DNA of 64,000 nt from Pseudoalteromonas luteoviolacea (lineage in GTDB: Bacteria > Pseudomonadota > Gammaproteobacteria > Enterobacterales > Alteromonadaceae), in NCBI RefSeq assembly GCF_021654285.1, contig NZ_JAKFZS010000008.1, positions 124,001 through 188,000 on the forward strand. Reading direction: 5' to 3'. A program made the translations under genes and the position numbers. Under the pieces are notes generated by a model. It was given only the letters and a program-made list of their open reading frames with translations, was not told the DNA's origin and ran no database searches. Shown here piece after piece: positions 19,202-27,908 of the stretch (the stretch's first letter is position 1; every line of letters starts with the position of its first letter).

Positions 19202-19228
19202 AAAGCGGCGAAAGTCGCTTTTTTTATT
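19202..19228 (+). terminator. Terminator after the surface protein gene
   Basis: AAAGCGGC at 19202-19209 pairs with GTCGCTTT at 19214-19221 around a GAAA tetraloop and continues into a run of T. It lies 14 bases after the stop. Confidence 0.9.
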
Positions 19229-19318
19229 TTATATCTAGGTAGTGATAAGAGGAGAGTGCTTTGAAAAGTGTAATTTTGAGCACTTTCGCAGCAAAGCGCT
19301 CATACAGCTACCAGGTAA

Positions 19319-19456
19319 TTAGCGTTTCTTCTTCTTACCCTGAACCGCTTTAAATCTTGGATTTGTTTTACAAATCACGTAAACACGTCCGCGGCGCTTA
19401 ACTACTTGACAACCTGGTCTGTTTTTTGCGCTCTTTAATGAACTTAAAACTTTCAA
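19319..19456 (-). CDS. rpmJ2: Ribosomal protein L36, zinc-free paralogue (RpmJ2/YkgO type)
   Basis: This 45-residue protein reads [19 protein letters not shown], continues through [19 protein letters not shown] and ends in QGKKKKR. It is the longer, zinc-ligand-poor (C-minus) form of L36 that resembles E. coli YkgO: of the CxxC..C..H zinc site only two cysteines remain. It replaces the zinc-binding L36 when zinc is scarce. The start codon is TTG at 19456, set by GGAG at 19463-19466 with a six-base spacer; no ATG exists in frame. It lies about 100 bases downstream of rpmE2 on the same strand and is probably transcribed with it. Confidence 0.9.
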   Translation of the reverse strand: MKVLSSLKSAKNRPGCQVVKRRGRVYVICKTNPRFKAVQGKKKKR

Positions 19457-19555
19457 CTTATGCTCCTTAATATGTTTTTACAACTTTACGCTTCAACGCG
19501 CTTGTTGAAGTTTACATCGCTGCATAGAGCAGCGATGTAAACTAAAAACCATTGC

Positions 19556-19813
19556 TTACTTAGTTGTAGCAGAAAGGTTTTTGAAACGGCGGTTGAACTT
19601 AGCAACACGGCCATCGCTTGCAACGATTTTCTGCTTACCTGTGTAGAACGGGTGAGATGCGCTTGAAACATCAATTGGCACGTATGGATACTCAACACCA
19701 TCAATTTCAACAGTTCTGTCAGATTTAAGTGTTGAACCAACGATGAAGTACTTGTCTACTGCCGTGTCATGAAATGCAACAGCTTGATAATCCGGGTGGA
19801 TATTTGCTTTCAT
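19556..19813 (-). CDS. rpmE2: Ribosomal protein L31 type B (RpmE2/YkgM type)
   Basis: This 85-residue protein is the zinc-independent form of L31. It starts with [16 protein letters not shown] and contains [21 protein letters not shown] and the ribosome-binding [23 protein letters not shown] tail. The two CxxC pairs of zinc-binding L31 are absent, as expected for type B. The start is the ATG at 19813, the beginning of family homology; the frame is open for 12 more codons upstream but would run into the regulatory site. Expression under zinc shortage through Zur is known for such genes and fits the upstream site at 19832-19854. Confidence 0.95.
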   Translation of the reverse strand: MKANIHPDYQAVAFHDTAVDKYFIVGSTLKSDRTVEIDGVEYPYVPIDVSSASHPFYTGKQKIVASDGRVAKFNRRFKNLSATTK

Positions 19814-19831
19814 AATAAATTTTAACCTTAC

Positions 19832-19854
19832 GAAATGTGATAACGTCACAAATA
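19832..19854 (-). promoter_or_regulatory. Candidate Zur box of rpmE2-rpmJ2
   Basis: A 23-base element beginning GAAATGTGATAACGTCACA matches 16 of 23 positions of the remembered gammaproteobacterial Zur consensus (GAAATGTTATAN..ACATTTC). It lies 19 bases before the rpmE2 ATG, and its centre is an exact TGTGA-N5-TCACA inverted repeat. Confidence 0.55.
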
Positions 19855-20003
19855 GTATTCTATTTGAGAATAGTTTTCAATTGCTTATCTGAAATTTTTT
19901 TTACACTTTTTGTCTATTGATTATACGAATAAAGCAATTGTTACTGGATCTTCAATATCAGACTGTTATAACTAGAACCGAGATTGAGAAAGAGGACTAC
20001 ACT

Positions 20004-20279
20004 GTGAGCGAAGAATCACAACAATTAGACAACAGTGTCATTGCGGAACTGCAAAATAGGGATCATTCGTCGCTAGCTCAGCAATTGGATGAGTTAACTT
20101 GCGAACACAGTGACATTATAGAGCTACTGGCACAATATCAGGTTTTGAGTGAGCAAGATGATGACGAAAAATTTGATACATGGTACGACAACTTGTGTGA
20201 AGACAAAATGAAAGTCTTAAAAGGGTTTGAGATTTATAGAGCGCATTATGAACAGCTAGAGACTGTGAATAAGCCTTAA
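20004..20279 (+). CDS. Small acidic protein of unknown function
   Basis: I do not recognise this 91-residue acidic protein (SEESQQLDNSVIAELQN near the start, QDDDEKFDTWYDNLCED later). It looks fully helical and soluble, with no motif. I favour the GTG at 20004 because AGAGG stands eight bases before it; the frame is open to 19917, but that part is not acidic and has no ribosome binding site. It is transcribed divergently from rpmE2 and is followed by a strong terminator, which supports a real gene. Confidence 0.55.
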   Translation: MSEESQQLDNSVIAELQNRDHSSLAQQLDELTCEHSDIIELLAQYQVLSEQDDDEKFDTWYDNLCEDKMKVLKGFEIYRAHYEQLETVNKP

Positions 20280-20303
20280 CTAAACCTCGTTTACCCAAAT
20301 AGT

Positions 20304-20341
20304 AAAAGCCATTTAGAATAATCTAAATGGCTTTTAGTTTT
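20304..20341. terminator. Strong bidirectional terminator
   Basis: A perfect 14-bp stem (20304-20317 with 20322-20335) around ATAA, ending AAATGGCTTTT and followed by AGTTTTTT. It lies between the small acidic gene and the convergent gene at 20389-21042 and can serve both. Confidence 0.9.
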
Positions 20342-20388
20342 TTAGTTTCTAATTAGCACACCGAAGTACTGACGATATGTTTTGTATA

Positions 20389-21042
20389 CTAGCAAGTCGA
20401 TAAATCATATTTTTGCATGACACTATCTATATATTTATATCTGAGAGAATCTTGGCGCTCGTGCGCGGCGTTATGGCTTAAGGATCTATTGAGCAGCTTA
20501 AGTGCTTCATGTAACAGAGCTCGTTGCTCTGCTGGCACAGTTATACAGGTTCTATCTTCAGTTATTCTGTCTACTAAAGCACGGCCAAGGTCTATAAATA
20601 CAACTTCCTCTACGGTACCATTTTGGCTGATCACACCGTATTTACTACACAAAAATTGCTGCCAAACTTGTTGTATATGCTCAATTAAGTCATCACCAAA
20701 CTTATCATCTTCACTTACTATGCCCTTGTCGGCACAAGCTTTTAGTGTAGTAATGTATTTATTCTGAAACAACTCATAAGCATGACTTGAGTGTTCGACT
20801 TCATGCCTAAGTAGCATATGACCCCAATCTAGAGCGCCTCTAGGATAGTAGTCGGTCACCTCAACACATTCATACAAGCCAAGATATGAGCTACATTTAA
20901 TGAGATTATCAATACTGTAGCTCGCGTTCGGAAAAATACTGTTCTCTTGCCATTGCTGTAGTTGTTCTGGCTCAACTTTAATTAAACTACACAGTTCATT
21001 GGCATCATAAAAATTAGATTTTAAGTAGTCAGATAATCTCAT
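20389..21042 (-). CDS. Hypothetical protein (possibly DUF6058-like)
   Basis: This 217-residue cytoplasmic protein has no catalytic motif I can name. The N-terminus (MRLSDYLKSNFYDANELCSLIKVEPEQLQQWQ) looks like a small helix-turn-helix or merR-like arm, followed by a helical region with many conserved-looking aromatic and acidic residues (YYPRGALDWGHMLL; LLHEALKLLNRSLSHNAAHERQDSLRYKY region). It recalls the DUF6058 proteins of marine bacteria, but this is a weak recollection. It is a single gene, convergent with the acidic protein and divergent from dapA across 107 bases. Confidence 0.6.
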   Translation of the reverse strand: MRLSDYLKSNFYDANELCSLIKVEPEQLQQWQENSIFPNASYSIDNLIKCSSYLGLYECVEVTDYYPRGALDWGHMLLRHEVEHSSHAYELFQNKYITTLKACADKGIVSEDDKFGDDLIEHIQQVWQQFLCSKYGVISQNGTVEEVVFIDLGRALVDRITEDRTCITVPAEQRALLHEALKLLNRSLSHNAAHERQDSLRYKYIDSVMQKYDLSTC

Positions 21043-21149
21043 AGTGACACTGGTTATTTATACAGTTGTTTTTAGTTTGTATGATTTTTAGCACATAAGC
21101 AAGAAATTTTATAATTCTGTATATTTGGCCTCGGCATACCGGAGCAATT

Positions 21150-22106
21150 GTGATAAAACATATCGTATATAAACAACTAGCTAGAAATTGCATGCGAAGT
21201 ATACAATCGATAAAAAAAGCCAGCTTAATTACGGCAATCAAAACTCCTTATCTTATGTCAGGCGAAATCGACTTGCAGGCGTATGACGCACTTGTCGAAG
21301 CGCAAATTGCAGCCGGAGTAGACGGTATAATTGTTGGTGGTACAACAGGTGAAGGTCAGTTGATGAACTGGGAAGAGCATCTGATGTTGATAGCCCATAG
21401 CGTTAATAAATTCGCAGATAAGCTGGTGATTGTTGGTAATACTGGCAGTAACAATACCCGAGAAGCGATTAAAGCCACTGAGTATGGTTTTGCATCTGGT
21501 ATGGATGCAGCACTACAAATTAACCCATACTATGGCCGCACATCAACTGCAGGGGTAGTTGAACACTTCGAACGTGTTTTAGAAATTGGCCCTGCTTTTG
21601 TATATAACGTCCCTGGCAGAACTGGACAAGATTTAACGCCTGATATTATCGAACCAATTGCCAAGCATAAAAATTTCATTGGCGTGAAAGAGTGTGCGGG
21701 TAATGAGCGCATTGCACATTATGAGTCACAGGGTATTGCTTGTTGGTCTGGCAATGATGATGAAGCACATGATGGCCGTCATAAATACCAATCTCACGGC
21801 GTTATTTCGGTTACCTCAAACTTGGTGCCAAGATTATTTAGACAGCTTATGGACAAGCCTGATGATGCGCTAAATAGAGACTTACAGCCTTTGATGAGCT
21901 GGCTATTCTGTGAACCCAATCCAATCGCGATAAACACAGCGTTAATCATGACTGGCGCTGTTAACCCAGTATTTAGATTACCCTATGTACCGCTTACGCG
22001 TGAGCAGCAAATTGAAGGGCAGACGCTCATCAATGCACTAGAAGAGCAGTATATTGTTGGTGGAAAAGCTAATTTAGTGGATGAAACGCTTCTTAAGCTT
22101 TGTTAA
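21150..22106 (+). CDS. dapA: 4-hydroxy-tetrahydrodipicolinate synthase, plant-like type
   Basis: DapA condenses pyruvate and aspartate semialdehyde in the first lysine/diaminopimelate-specific step. The 318-residue protein has all catalytic residues: the Thr pair in GGTTGEGQ, the Tyr in YNVPGRTGQD and the Schiff-base Lys in GVKECAGN. It resembles plant chloroplast enzymes much more than E. coli DapA: AIKTPYL, GNTGSNNTREAIKATE, CWSGNDDEAHDGR, GVISVTSNLVP and WLFCEPNPIAINTALI are near-plant signatures. The GTG at 21150 has GGAG five bases before it; the ATG at 21192 (MRSIQ) is the alternative. It stands alone, not with other lysine genes. Confidence 0.88.
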   Translation: MIKHIVYKQLARNCMRSIQSIKKASLITAIKTPYLMSGEIDLQAYDALVEAQIAAGVDGIIVGGTTGEGQLMNWEEHLMLIAHSVNKFADKLVIVGNTGSNNTREAIKATEYGFASGMDAALQINPYYGRTSTAGVVEHFERVLEIGPAFVYNVPGRTGQDLTPDIIEPIAKHKNFIGVKECAGNERIAHYESQGIACWSGNDDEAHDGRHKYQSHGVISVTSNLVPRLFRQLMDKPDDALNRDLQPLMSWLFCEPNPIAINTALIMTGAVNPVFRLPYVPLTREQQIEGQTLINALEEQYIVGGKANLVDETLLKLC

Positions 22107-22163
22107 TGCAAAGAATTGACGTATAATCTGCGACCCTTCAGTATTGGTCGCAGGTTTGCCGTT

Positions 22164-23462
22164 ATGAATTTTAAATCGTTTAGTTTTCCAGAACCGTTAT
22201 TAAAAGCCTTAGATGAAATTGGCTTTACAGAGCTCACTCCGATCCAACAGGCGGCCATCCCTGTGATCAGAAAGGGTCATGATGTGCTAGCAACTGCACA
22301 AACGGGCACGGGCAAAACCGCGGCCTTTGCATTACCAGTTATCCATAACCTATTAAAGGGTACTTCAACAAAGTCACCTCGTGCTTTATTTCTCGCACCT
22401 ACCAGAGAGCTTGCGGAACAAATCGCAAATAACTGTGAGGCGTTTACAAAGCATACTTCTCTTCGCACAGTTGCAGTATTCGGCGGCGTAAATGTCGATG
22501 GTCAAACTCAGCGATTAGCACAAGGTGCAGACATTGTTGCTGCCACACCAGGCAGGTTACTTGATTTGGTGCGCTTAGGTAGTGTTGACTTAGCTAACAT
22601 TGAACATTTAGTGCTTGATGAAGCTGACCGTATGTTAGATATGGGCTTTATCGATGAAATGCAGCGTGTTATTTCACTGGCTAAAGAAGAAAAGCAATTG
22701 CTATTATTTTCAGCGACTTTTCCTTCAGCAGTAAAGCAGTTTGCTAAACAGGTACTGAAAGAGCCAAAACTTGTGCAAACAGCACCGGAAAATACGACTG
22801 CTGAAACCGTACGTCACGTGGTCTACCCAGTTGAACAGCAGCGTAAAAAAGAGCTGTTATCAGAGCTGATTGGTAAGAAAAACTGGCAACAAGTACTTGT
22901 CTTTGTCAACATGAAAGACGATGCTGATACTATCGTAAAAGAGCTGGAGCTGGATGGGATTGCAGCCACGGTTTGTCATGGTGACAAAAAGCAAGGCGCA
23001 AGGCGTCGTGCTTTGAGAGAGTTTAAAGAGGGCAAAGTTCGCGTATTAGTCGCAACTGAAGTAGCTGCAAGAGGTATTGATATCGAGGGGTTACCACGCG
23101 TTGTTAACTACGATCTACCATATCTTCCTGAGGACTATGTTCACCGTATTGGTCGTACTGGTAGGGCTGGTAACAGCGGTCAAGCAATTTCCTTTGTAAG
23201 TAGAGAAGAAGAGCAATTTTTACTTCACATTGAAACTTTGATCGGTCAAAAAATTAAGCGCTATTATTTACCAGGTTATGAAGTCGCAAGCCGCGAAAAC
23301 TTAATCGATAATTTGAGTAAAAAGCCAAGTCACCAAAGACGTAAGGTACGTACTAACAGGCCAAGCAATCAAGCAAGTGGTGAAGCGCGAGTTAAAAACC
23401 GAAATAAAATTAGCTCAGTAAGAAGTCGCTTAAAAGGCGTGAAATTAAAGCTAGATAAATAG
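22164..23462 (+). CDS. rhlE: DEAD-box RNA helicase, RhlE type
   Basis: This ATP-dependent RNA helicase of 432 residues contains the Q motif (FTELTPIQQAAIP), motif I (AQTGTGKT), Ia (PTRELAEQ), II (LDEADRMLD), III (SATFP), and motifs V and VI (ARGIDIEGLP, HRIGRTGRAG). A basic, low-complexity tail of about 60 residues (SHQRRKVRTNRPSN and similar) likely binds RNA, as in RhlE proteins that act in ribosome assembly. The ATG at 22164 starts the conserved MNFKSFSFPEPLL; the frame extends 48 bases further but that part lacks homology. It is 57 bases after dapA, with its own terminator downstream. Confidence 0.92.
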   Translation: MNFKSFSFPEPLLKALDEIGFTELTPIQQAAIPVIRKGHDVLATAQTGTGKTAAFALPVIHNLLKGTSTKSPRALFLAPTRELAEQIANNCEAFTKHTSLRTVAVFGGVNVDGQTQRLAQGADIVAATPGRLLDLVRLGSVDLANIEHLVLDEADRMLDMGFIDEMQRVISLAKEEKQLLLFSATFPSAVKQFAKQVLKEPKLVQTAPENTTAETVRHVVYPVEQQRKKELLSELIGKKNWQQVLVFVNMKDDADTIVKELELDGIAATVCHGDKKQGARRRALREFKEGKVRVLVATEVAARGIDIEGLPRVVNYDLPYLPEDYVHRIGRTGRAGNSGQAISFVSREEEQFLLHIETLIGQKIKRYYLPGYEVASRENLIDNLSKKPSHQRRKVRTNRPSNQASGEARVKNRNKISSVRSRLKGVKLKLDK

Positions 23463-23485
23463 ACAAAATTTTTCACATGTAAAAG

Positions 23486-23507
23486 CGGGCTCATTAGCCC
23501 GTTTTTT
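23486..23507 (+). terminator. Terminator after rhlE
   Basis: CGGGCT at 23486-23491 pairs with AGCCCG at 23496-23501 around CATT and is followed by six T. It separates rhlE from the convergent zapE. Confidence 0.9.
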
Positions 23508-23542
23508 AATGTGTAATTTAGAATTAGAGCAAAGAGATAAAT

Positions 23543-24625
23543 CTATACGGGCATGCGCCAAGATTGCATCTCAACTAAGCGGCTTTTTGTCCGTTCAAAT
23601 TCAAAAGCTAATAACTCACCAGCATAAAGTGTCTGCAACGAAAATTTTGATTCAATCACAATCAACTTTTTTCGATCATAAAATTCATCTACTAATGCGA
23701 TAAAACGTCTAGCTTCGTCGTCCAAGGTGCGTGCTGATAGTGTAGGTTTTTCTCGCATATAATTATCTTCGATACCTTGAGTCACGCAGTGGCGGTTTGG
23801 TGAAGCGCCCATAGCAGGGACGTTCCTTATGAAAATAACATCATAGTCTAGTGCCAATTGAATGTAGTCTAGTGTCGCCCTTGGGGAAGAGCATAGAGAC
23901 ATAAACTCAATTAATAGACCATGCTTACATTTTCCTAAAATAACGATGGGGCGGTTGTGGATCTGTATATCTAAATCTTGGTAAGAACCTTCAAGTGTCT
24001 CAAACATTGAAGAAAACGCACTGAGGTTATTTTCGAAGTAAAAGTCGGTGGGGGTGCCGTTGCTGAATCGATGATCAAGTTCACCGCTGACATTAACAAG
24101 ACTGCAATGCGCCATGATTAAGTCGATAGTCGGCTCAAATCGCGCTCTTTGTAATCCATTTTTATATAGCTCTGTTGGATGGCTGTTGGAAGTTGTTATG
24201 AAAACTATACCTGCTTTAAAAAAGGCATCCAGTAATCCTGCGAGTATCATGGCATCGCCAATGTCTTTGACAAAAAATTCGTCAAAGCAAAGCACTTTGG
24301 TATGTTTTGCCCACTGTTTAGCAATCGCCTTTAGAGGATCTTTTTTTCCTTGGACTTGCCTTAATTGCTGGTGGATTGTTTGCATAAAATGGTGAAAGTG
24401 TAGCCGTTGCTTTTTCTCTACCAAAATAGTGTCGAAAAACATGTCCATCAGCATGGATTTGCCTCGCCCGACAGGTCCATATAAATACACCCCCATTGAC
24501 TGCCTCCCAGCTTCAACGTCAAGACACAGTTTGTCTAATATATTGATGGCATCTAATTGAGCTGGATCGAGTGATATATGATTGGTTGCAATTAATTGTT
24601 CATATTTATTTAAAAGGCGATGCAT
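23543..24625 (-). CDS. zapE: Cell division AFG1-like ATPase ZapE
   Basis: ZapE is a cytoplasmic AFG1-family ATPase that associates with the Z-ring, and is needed in E. coli under stress or anaerobic growth. The 360-residue protein shows Walker A GPVGRGKS at residues 50-57, Walker B CFDEFFV at about 113-119 and the sensor ITTSN. The length agrees with the family (about 370). In E. coli zapE lies beside rplM-rpsI; here it stands alone, convergent with rhlE. The ATG at 24625 has no clear Shine-Dalgarno sequence, but the N-terminus (LLNKYEQLIA) matches the family start. Confidence 0.9.
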   Translation of the reverse strand: MHRLLNKYEQLIATNHISLDPAQLDAINILDKLCLDVEAGRQSMGVYLYGPVGRGKSMLMDMFFDTILVEKKQRLHFHHFMQTIHQQLRQVQGKKDPLKAIAKQWAKHTKVLCFDEFFVKDIGDAMILAGLLDAFFKAGIVFITTSNSHPTELYKNGLQRARFEPTIDLIMAHCSLVNVSGELDHRFSNGTPTDFYFENNLSAFSSMFETLEGSYQDLDIQIHNRPIVILGKCKHGLLIEFMSLCSSPRATLDYIQLALDYDVIFIRNVPAMGASPNRHCVTQGIEDNYMREKPTLSARTLDDEARRFIALVDEFYDRKKLIVIESKFSLQTLYAGELLAFEFERTKSRLVEMQSWRMPV

Positions 24626-24732
24626 AAAAAGTAGTATTTGGGATTTTTAATAATGATACGGTTTACTTAGATAGAATAGAAGTAAGTTGATTTAAAATCA
24701 GTAAAGTCCGATATTACTTTACTAGAATGCAA

Positions 24733-24777
24733 AAAAGCCGATCTCCATAATAAATATATTATGTAAAATTGGCTTTT
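24733..24777. terminator. Hairpin between zapE and the GST gene
   Basis: AAAAGCC at 24733-24739 pairs with GGCTTTT at 24771-24777, extended by GAT/ATT pairs, with an AT-rich inner stem. It lies in the 195-base gap and would terminate the minus-strand GST gene. Confidence 0.65.
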
Positions 24778-24820
24778 AGTTCAATTTTAAAGATATGAGC
24801 TGAGAGTGAGAATCGTAGCC

Positions 24821-25456
24821 CTATTTATATGGACTTAAATCTGTCTGCTCTGTTTCACATACTTTTTTAATGACAGGGTGCTTTGCCATCTCACGTAAGT
24901 ATTTTGCTAAATGTTCAAATTGTAGAGGAGGGCTATTTAACTCATCAGCCCATATACATAACATAAACAAATAGCAGTCGCAGATCGTGAATTGTTCATT
25001 AACCACATAGCTTTTACCCGCTAAATGCCTATTTACGATAGTAAACATTTCGGTTAGGCGAGTTTGCTGGGTTTTAATGATGTCGTCATACATCAATGCG
25101 CTTTGAGTATGTCGCTCAGGGTAAAAGTAAATCATCAACTCTGCTTGGATTGTGGTTGTGAAATACATTAGCCATTGATAAAAAACACCTTTTTGAACTG
25201 GATCTGCGGGTATCAATTGGCTTTCGGGGTGCTTTTCTGCGAGGTATAAACAAATTGCTCCGCTTTCAAATAGCACAAATTCATCATCAACTAGTGTCGG
25301 GATCCTACCTGTTGGGTTGAGTCTTAGATATTGTGCTGATTTTTGTGCATGTTTCTTACGGTCAACGAGTTCTAGTTGATATGGTACTTTTAGTGCTTCT
25401 AATACAAAGTGTGGTGCGAGACTGGCATTACGAGGGTAATAAAACAAAGTGTACAT
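24821..25456 (-). CDS. Glutathione S-transferase family protein
   Basis: This 211-residue soluble protein has the GST layout: an N-terminal thioredoxin-like domain starting MYTLFYYPRNASLAPHFVLEAL, with the cis-Pro segment GRIPTLVDDEFVLFESGAI at about 50-68 that contacts glutathione, then an all-helical C-terminal domain. The likely catalytic residue lies in YPRNASLAP. It probably conjugates glutathione to electrophiles or reduces peroxides. The start is taken at 25456, where AAGG stands six bases upstream; an earlier in-frame ATG six codons upstream lacks this. It is a single gene with no partner. Confidence 0.85.
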   Translation of the reverse strand: MYTLFYYPRNASLAPHFVLEALKVPYQLELVDRKKHAQKSAQYLRLNPTGRIPTLVDDEFVLFESGAICLYLAEKHPESQLIPADPVQKGVFYQWLMYFTTTIQAELMIYFYPERHTQSALMYDDIIKTQQTRLTEMFTIVNRHLAGKSYVVNEQFTICDCYLFMLCIWADELNSPPLQFEHLAKYLREMAKHPVIKKVCETEQTDLSPYK

Positions 25457-25773
25457 AACTGGCCTTATCATCAAGTTTTTATTGGTGAGAAAGCTCCTTT
25501 TAAGATTATTCCTTTAGGACTTTAGGACAGCATTGGAATAATAACAAATACAATGACGTATTTTTATTCAAAAATTTAAATTGCCCAAAGTGAGTTAACA
25601 AGATTAACCTTGAGTTTCTCTGCCGTTAATGATTTTACCTTAAATAGGAATGTTGTGTATAAATTTAGTGATAGGGGATAAAAATAATGAAAAATATAAT
25701 TAAGGGGCTTTTTGAAGAAATTTTGAAGATAAAAAGAGCATTTTTGCAGCTGCAAAAATGCTCTTTTTATTAA
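25457..25773. other. Intergenic region between the GST gene and the AbgT gene
   Basis: This 317-base stretch holds the long perfect palindrome at 25731-25768 next to the abgT-like stop and the GST promoter area near 25457-25530. Nothing else stands out: it is AT-rich and without ORF or RNA gene. Confidence 0.4.
25731..25768 (-). terminator. Long perfect-palindrome terminator after the AbgT gene
   Basis: A 19-bp perfect stem with no loop bases: AAAAAGAGCATTTTTGCAG at 25731-25749 reads back at 25750-25768, ending CTCTTTTT. It is placed immediately after the stop of the minus-strand transporter gene. Confidence 0.85.
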
Positions 25774-27381
25774 TTAAGGGGTGTAATATATCGGTGAGTT
25801 TGGTCCTACTGGTAGACCGAAACCGAAGACCCAAATATAAAATAGTGCAACCCAGCCAACGAAGAAGAACATGCTGTAAGGCAACATAGTCGCGACTAAT
25901 GTACCAATACCCATGTCTTTTTTGTATTTTGTTGCAACGGCTAAGATAAGCCCGAAGTAACTCATCATAGGTGTGATCAGGTTAGTCACTGAATCACCGA
26001 TACGGTATGCAGCTTGAATGGTTTCTGGTGCATAGCCAACAAGCATCAACATTGGTACAAAGATAGGTGCTGTAACAGCCCACTGCGCTGAAGATGAACC
26101 TAAACATAAGTTAACCATTGCACACATCATGATGAATAAGATGAATACTTCTGGGCCTGTTAGGTTTAGAGCTTGAAGTAATGCTGCACCGTTGATCGCT
26201 AGGATAGTGCCAAGGTTTGTCCATTTAAAGAATGCAACAAATTGTGCAGCGAAGAAGACAAGAACGATATACATGCCCATAGAGCTCATGCTCTTACTCA
26301 TGGCATCAATCACATCTCGGTCTGTTTTCATCGTGCCTACAACACGGCCATATACGAAACCCGGAATAGCAAAAGTAACAAAGATCAGAACAACAATCCC
26401 TTTCAAGAATGGAGAGCCAGCTACAGCGCCAGTCTCAGGGTGACGCAAAATGCCATCTTCAGGTACGATGGTGAGTGCTAAAATGCTACATACGATCAGT
26501 AGAGAAACACCGGCCCACTTTAAGCCACTTTTTTCTTTATCTGTTAAATGCTCAATGTTGTTTTCAGATAGGTCAACGCTTGCATCATCTGGGTTGTATT
26601 TGCCAAGGCGTGGTTCAACGATTTTTTCAGTTACCAAAGTGCCGACAATGGCAATTAAGAATACTGAAATCATCATGAAGTACCAGTTTGCTTCAGGTCC
26701 TACATGGTAAGTCGGATCTATCATTTGAGCTGCAGGGGTTGTGATACCTGCCAATAATGGGTCGATTGTACCAAGTAATAGGTTTGCACTATAGCCACCA
26801 GATACACCTGCAAAAGCTGCTGCAAGACCAGCCAGTGGATGTCTACCTAAGCTATGGAATATCATCGCAGCGAGTGGGATAAGTACGACATAACCGAGCT
26901 CTGATGCTGTGTTTGATAAAATTGCTGCAAACACCACCATAAAGGTTACAAGACGTTTAGAAGCGCCCATAACCATGCCGCGCATAGCAGCTGATAGCAT
27001 GCCAGAGTGTTCAGCAACACTCACGCCTAGTAATGCAACTAACACAGTACCAAGTGGTGCGAATCCAGTGAAATTAGTGACAAGGCCAGTCATAATTTTT
27101 TGTAAGCCTTCTGCGCTCATTAAGCTTACAACTTCAATGACACCGTCAGCATCACGTCCTTTAGCTCCCTCTGGGCGAGGGTCAATTGCACTCAAGCCCA
27201 TCCAGTCGGCAATGCCACTGAAGACCACAATTGCAACACATAACATTGCAAAAAGGGTGATTGGGTGTGGGAGCATATTCCCTAAAAACTCAACGGTTGC
27301 CAAAAAGCGATTGAATAAGCCGCTTTGTTGTTCTGGCGATTGAGAGTTTTTATTCGCTTTCGTCTCTACTGCATTCGACAT
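25774..27381 (-). CDS. AbgT-family transporter
   Basis: This 535-residue inner-membrane protein belongs to the AbgT family, known for uptake of p-aminobenzoyl-glutamate and for sulfonamide export in other members. It has about twelve or more hydrophobic segments and a hallmark GGYSANLLLGTIDPLLAGIT region, plus SASTELGYVVLIPLAAMIFHSLG-like helices with polar breaks. The start is taken at 27381 (MSNAVETKANK), which gives a normal cytoplasmic head; an upstream in-frame codon at 27414 adds 11 residues. It is not beside abgA/abgB. Whether it imports a peptide-like pterin product or exports sulfa drugs cannot be told here. Confidence 0.85.
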   Translation of the reverse strand: MSNAVETKANKNSQSPEQQSGLFNRFLATVEFLGNMLPHPITLFAMLCVAIVVFSGIADWMGLSAIDPRPEGAKGRDADGVIEVVSLMSAEGLQKIMTGLVTNFTGFAPLGTVLVALLGVSVAEHSGMLSAAMRGMVMGASKRLVTFMVVFAAILSNTASELGYVVLIPLAAMIFHSLGRHPLAGLAAAFAGVSGGYSANLLLGTIDPLLAGITTPAAQMIDPTYHVGPEANWYFMMISVFLIAIVGTLVTEKIVEPRLGKYNPDDASVDLSENNIEHLTDKEKSGLKWAGVSLLIVCSILALTIVPEDGILRHPETGAVAGSPFLKGIVVLIFVTFAIPGFVYGRVVGTMKTDRDVIDAMSKSMSSMGMYIVLVFFAAQFVAFFKWTNLGTILAINGAALLQALNLTGPEVFILFIMMCAMVNLCLGSSSAQWAVTAPIFVPMLMLVGYAPETIQAAYRIGDSVTNLITPMMSYFGLILAVATKYKKDMGIGTLVATMLPYSMFFFVGWVALFYIWVFGFGLPVGPNSPIYYTP

Positions 27382-27590
27382 AGCAAGTTTTCTCGGTTCC
27401 AAAAAATGCGGCATACCATATCACTTTTTCATTCAGCGGTCATTTATAAAAGTTAACTCGAGGTGAAAATGAGATAAAATTACAAGTATCAGTGATAAAG
27501 AGCAGCTTATGCTTTTGATGTAAGTAAGTACTTGGTTTTAGGTGGGTAATTATTAGCCTATTCGGTTGGTTGGTTTTTATTGTTAATTTT

Positions 27591-27908
27591 TTATTCTTTC
27601 TGTGCTGAATTTACTCCTTTGAATAACAAGGGGTATTGTCTGAATTTTCCACCGATATGATCATCAGCCATAATTTGAGTGCAAATGCGCTCAATATCGT
27701 TATCCGCAGCAAGTACCCACTCTAGGTGTTCGATGGTCCGTTTGAGTCCTTTTTTTAGATATGCCTGTGACTGATAGTGTTGGCAATTCGTTTTTATAAT
27801 TTCAATTGCTTCTGGGTTTTGTCTTAGAGCTGAGACAACTTGTTCCATGTAAGTGTGTGATGATCTCGAGCTTGATCTGCTTCTAATTCTGGTCCTATTT
27901 CTAGTCAT
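27591..27908 (-). CDS. Small protein with Arg/Ser-rich head, unknown
   Basis: I do not recognise this 105-residue protein. It opens with an unusual basic, Ser-rich head (MTRNRTRIRSRSSSRSS), followed by a helical domain (YMEQVVSALRQNPEAIEII onward). Translation could also start at the internal Met (residue 21), which would remove the head. It overlaps the DUF3081-like gene by 8 bases (ATGACTAG), so coupling is likely. The function is unknown. Confidence 0.5.
   Translation of the reverse strand: MTRNRTRIRSRSSSRSSHTYMEQVVSALRQNPEAIEIIKTNCQHYQSQAYLKKGLKRTIEHLEWVLAADNDIERICTQIMADDHIGGKFRQYPLLFKGVNSAQKE

Noticed and set aside
19486..19740. Reading frame overlapping rpmE2 in another frame on the same strand
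   Set aside because: The L31 frame is unmistakable; the alternative peptide has low-complexity, non-conserved sequence.
19836..19850. CRP-type site TGTGA-N5-TCACA
   Set aside because: CRP sites have a six-base spacer; here it is five, and the wider sequence fits a Zur site better.
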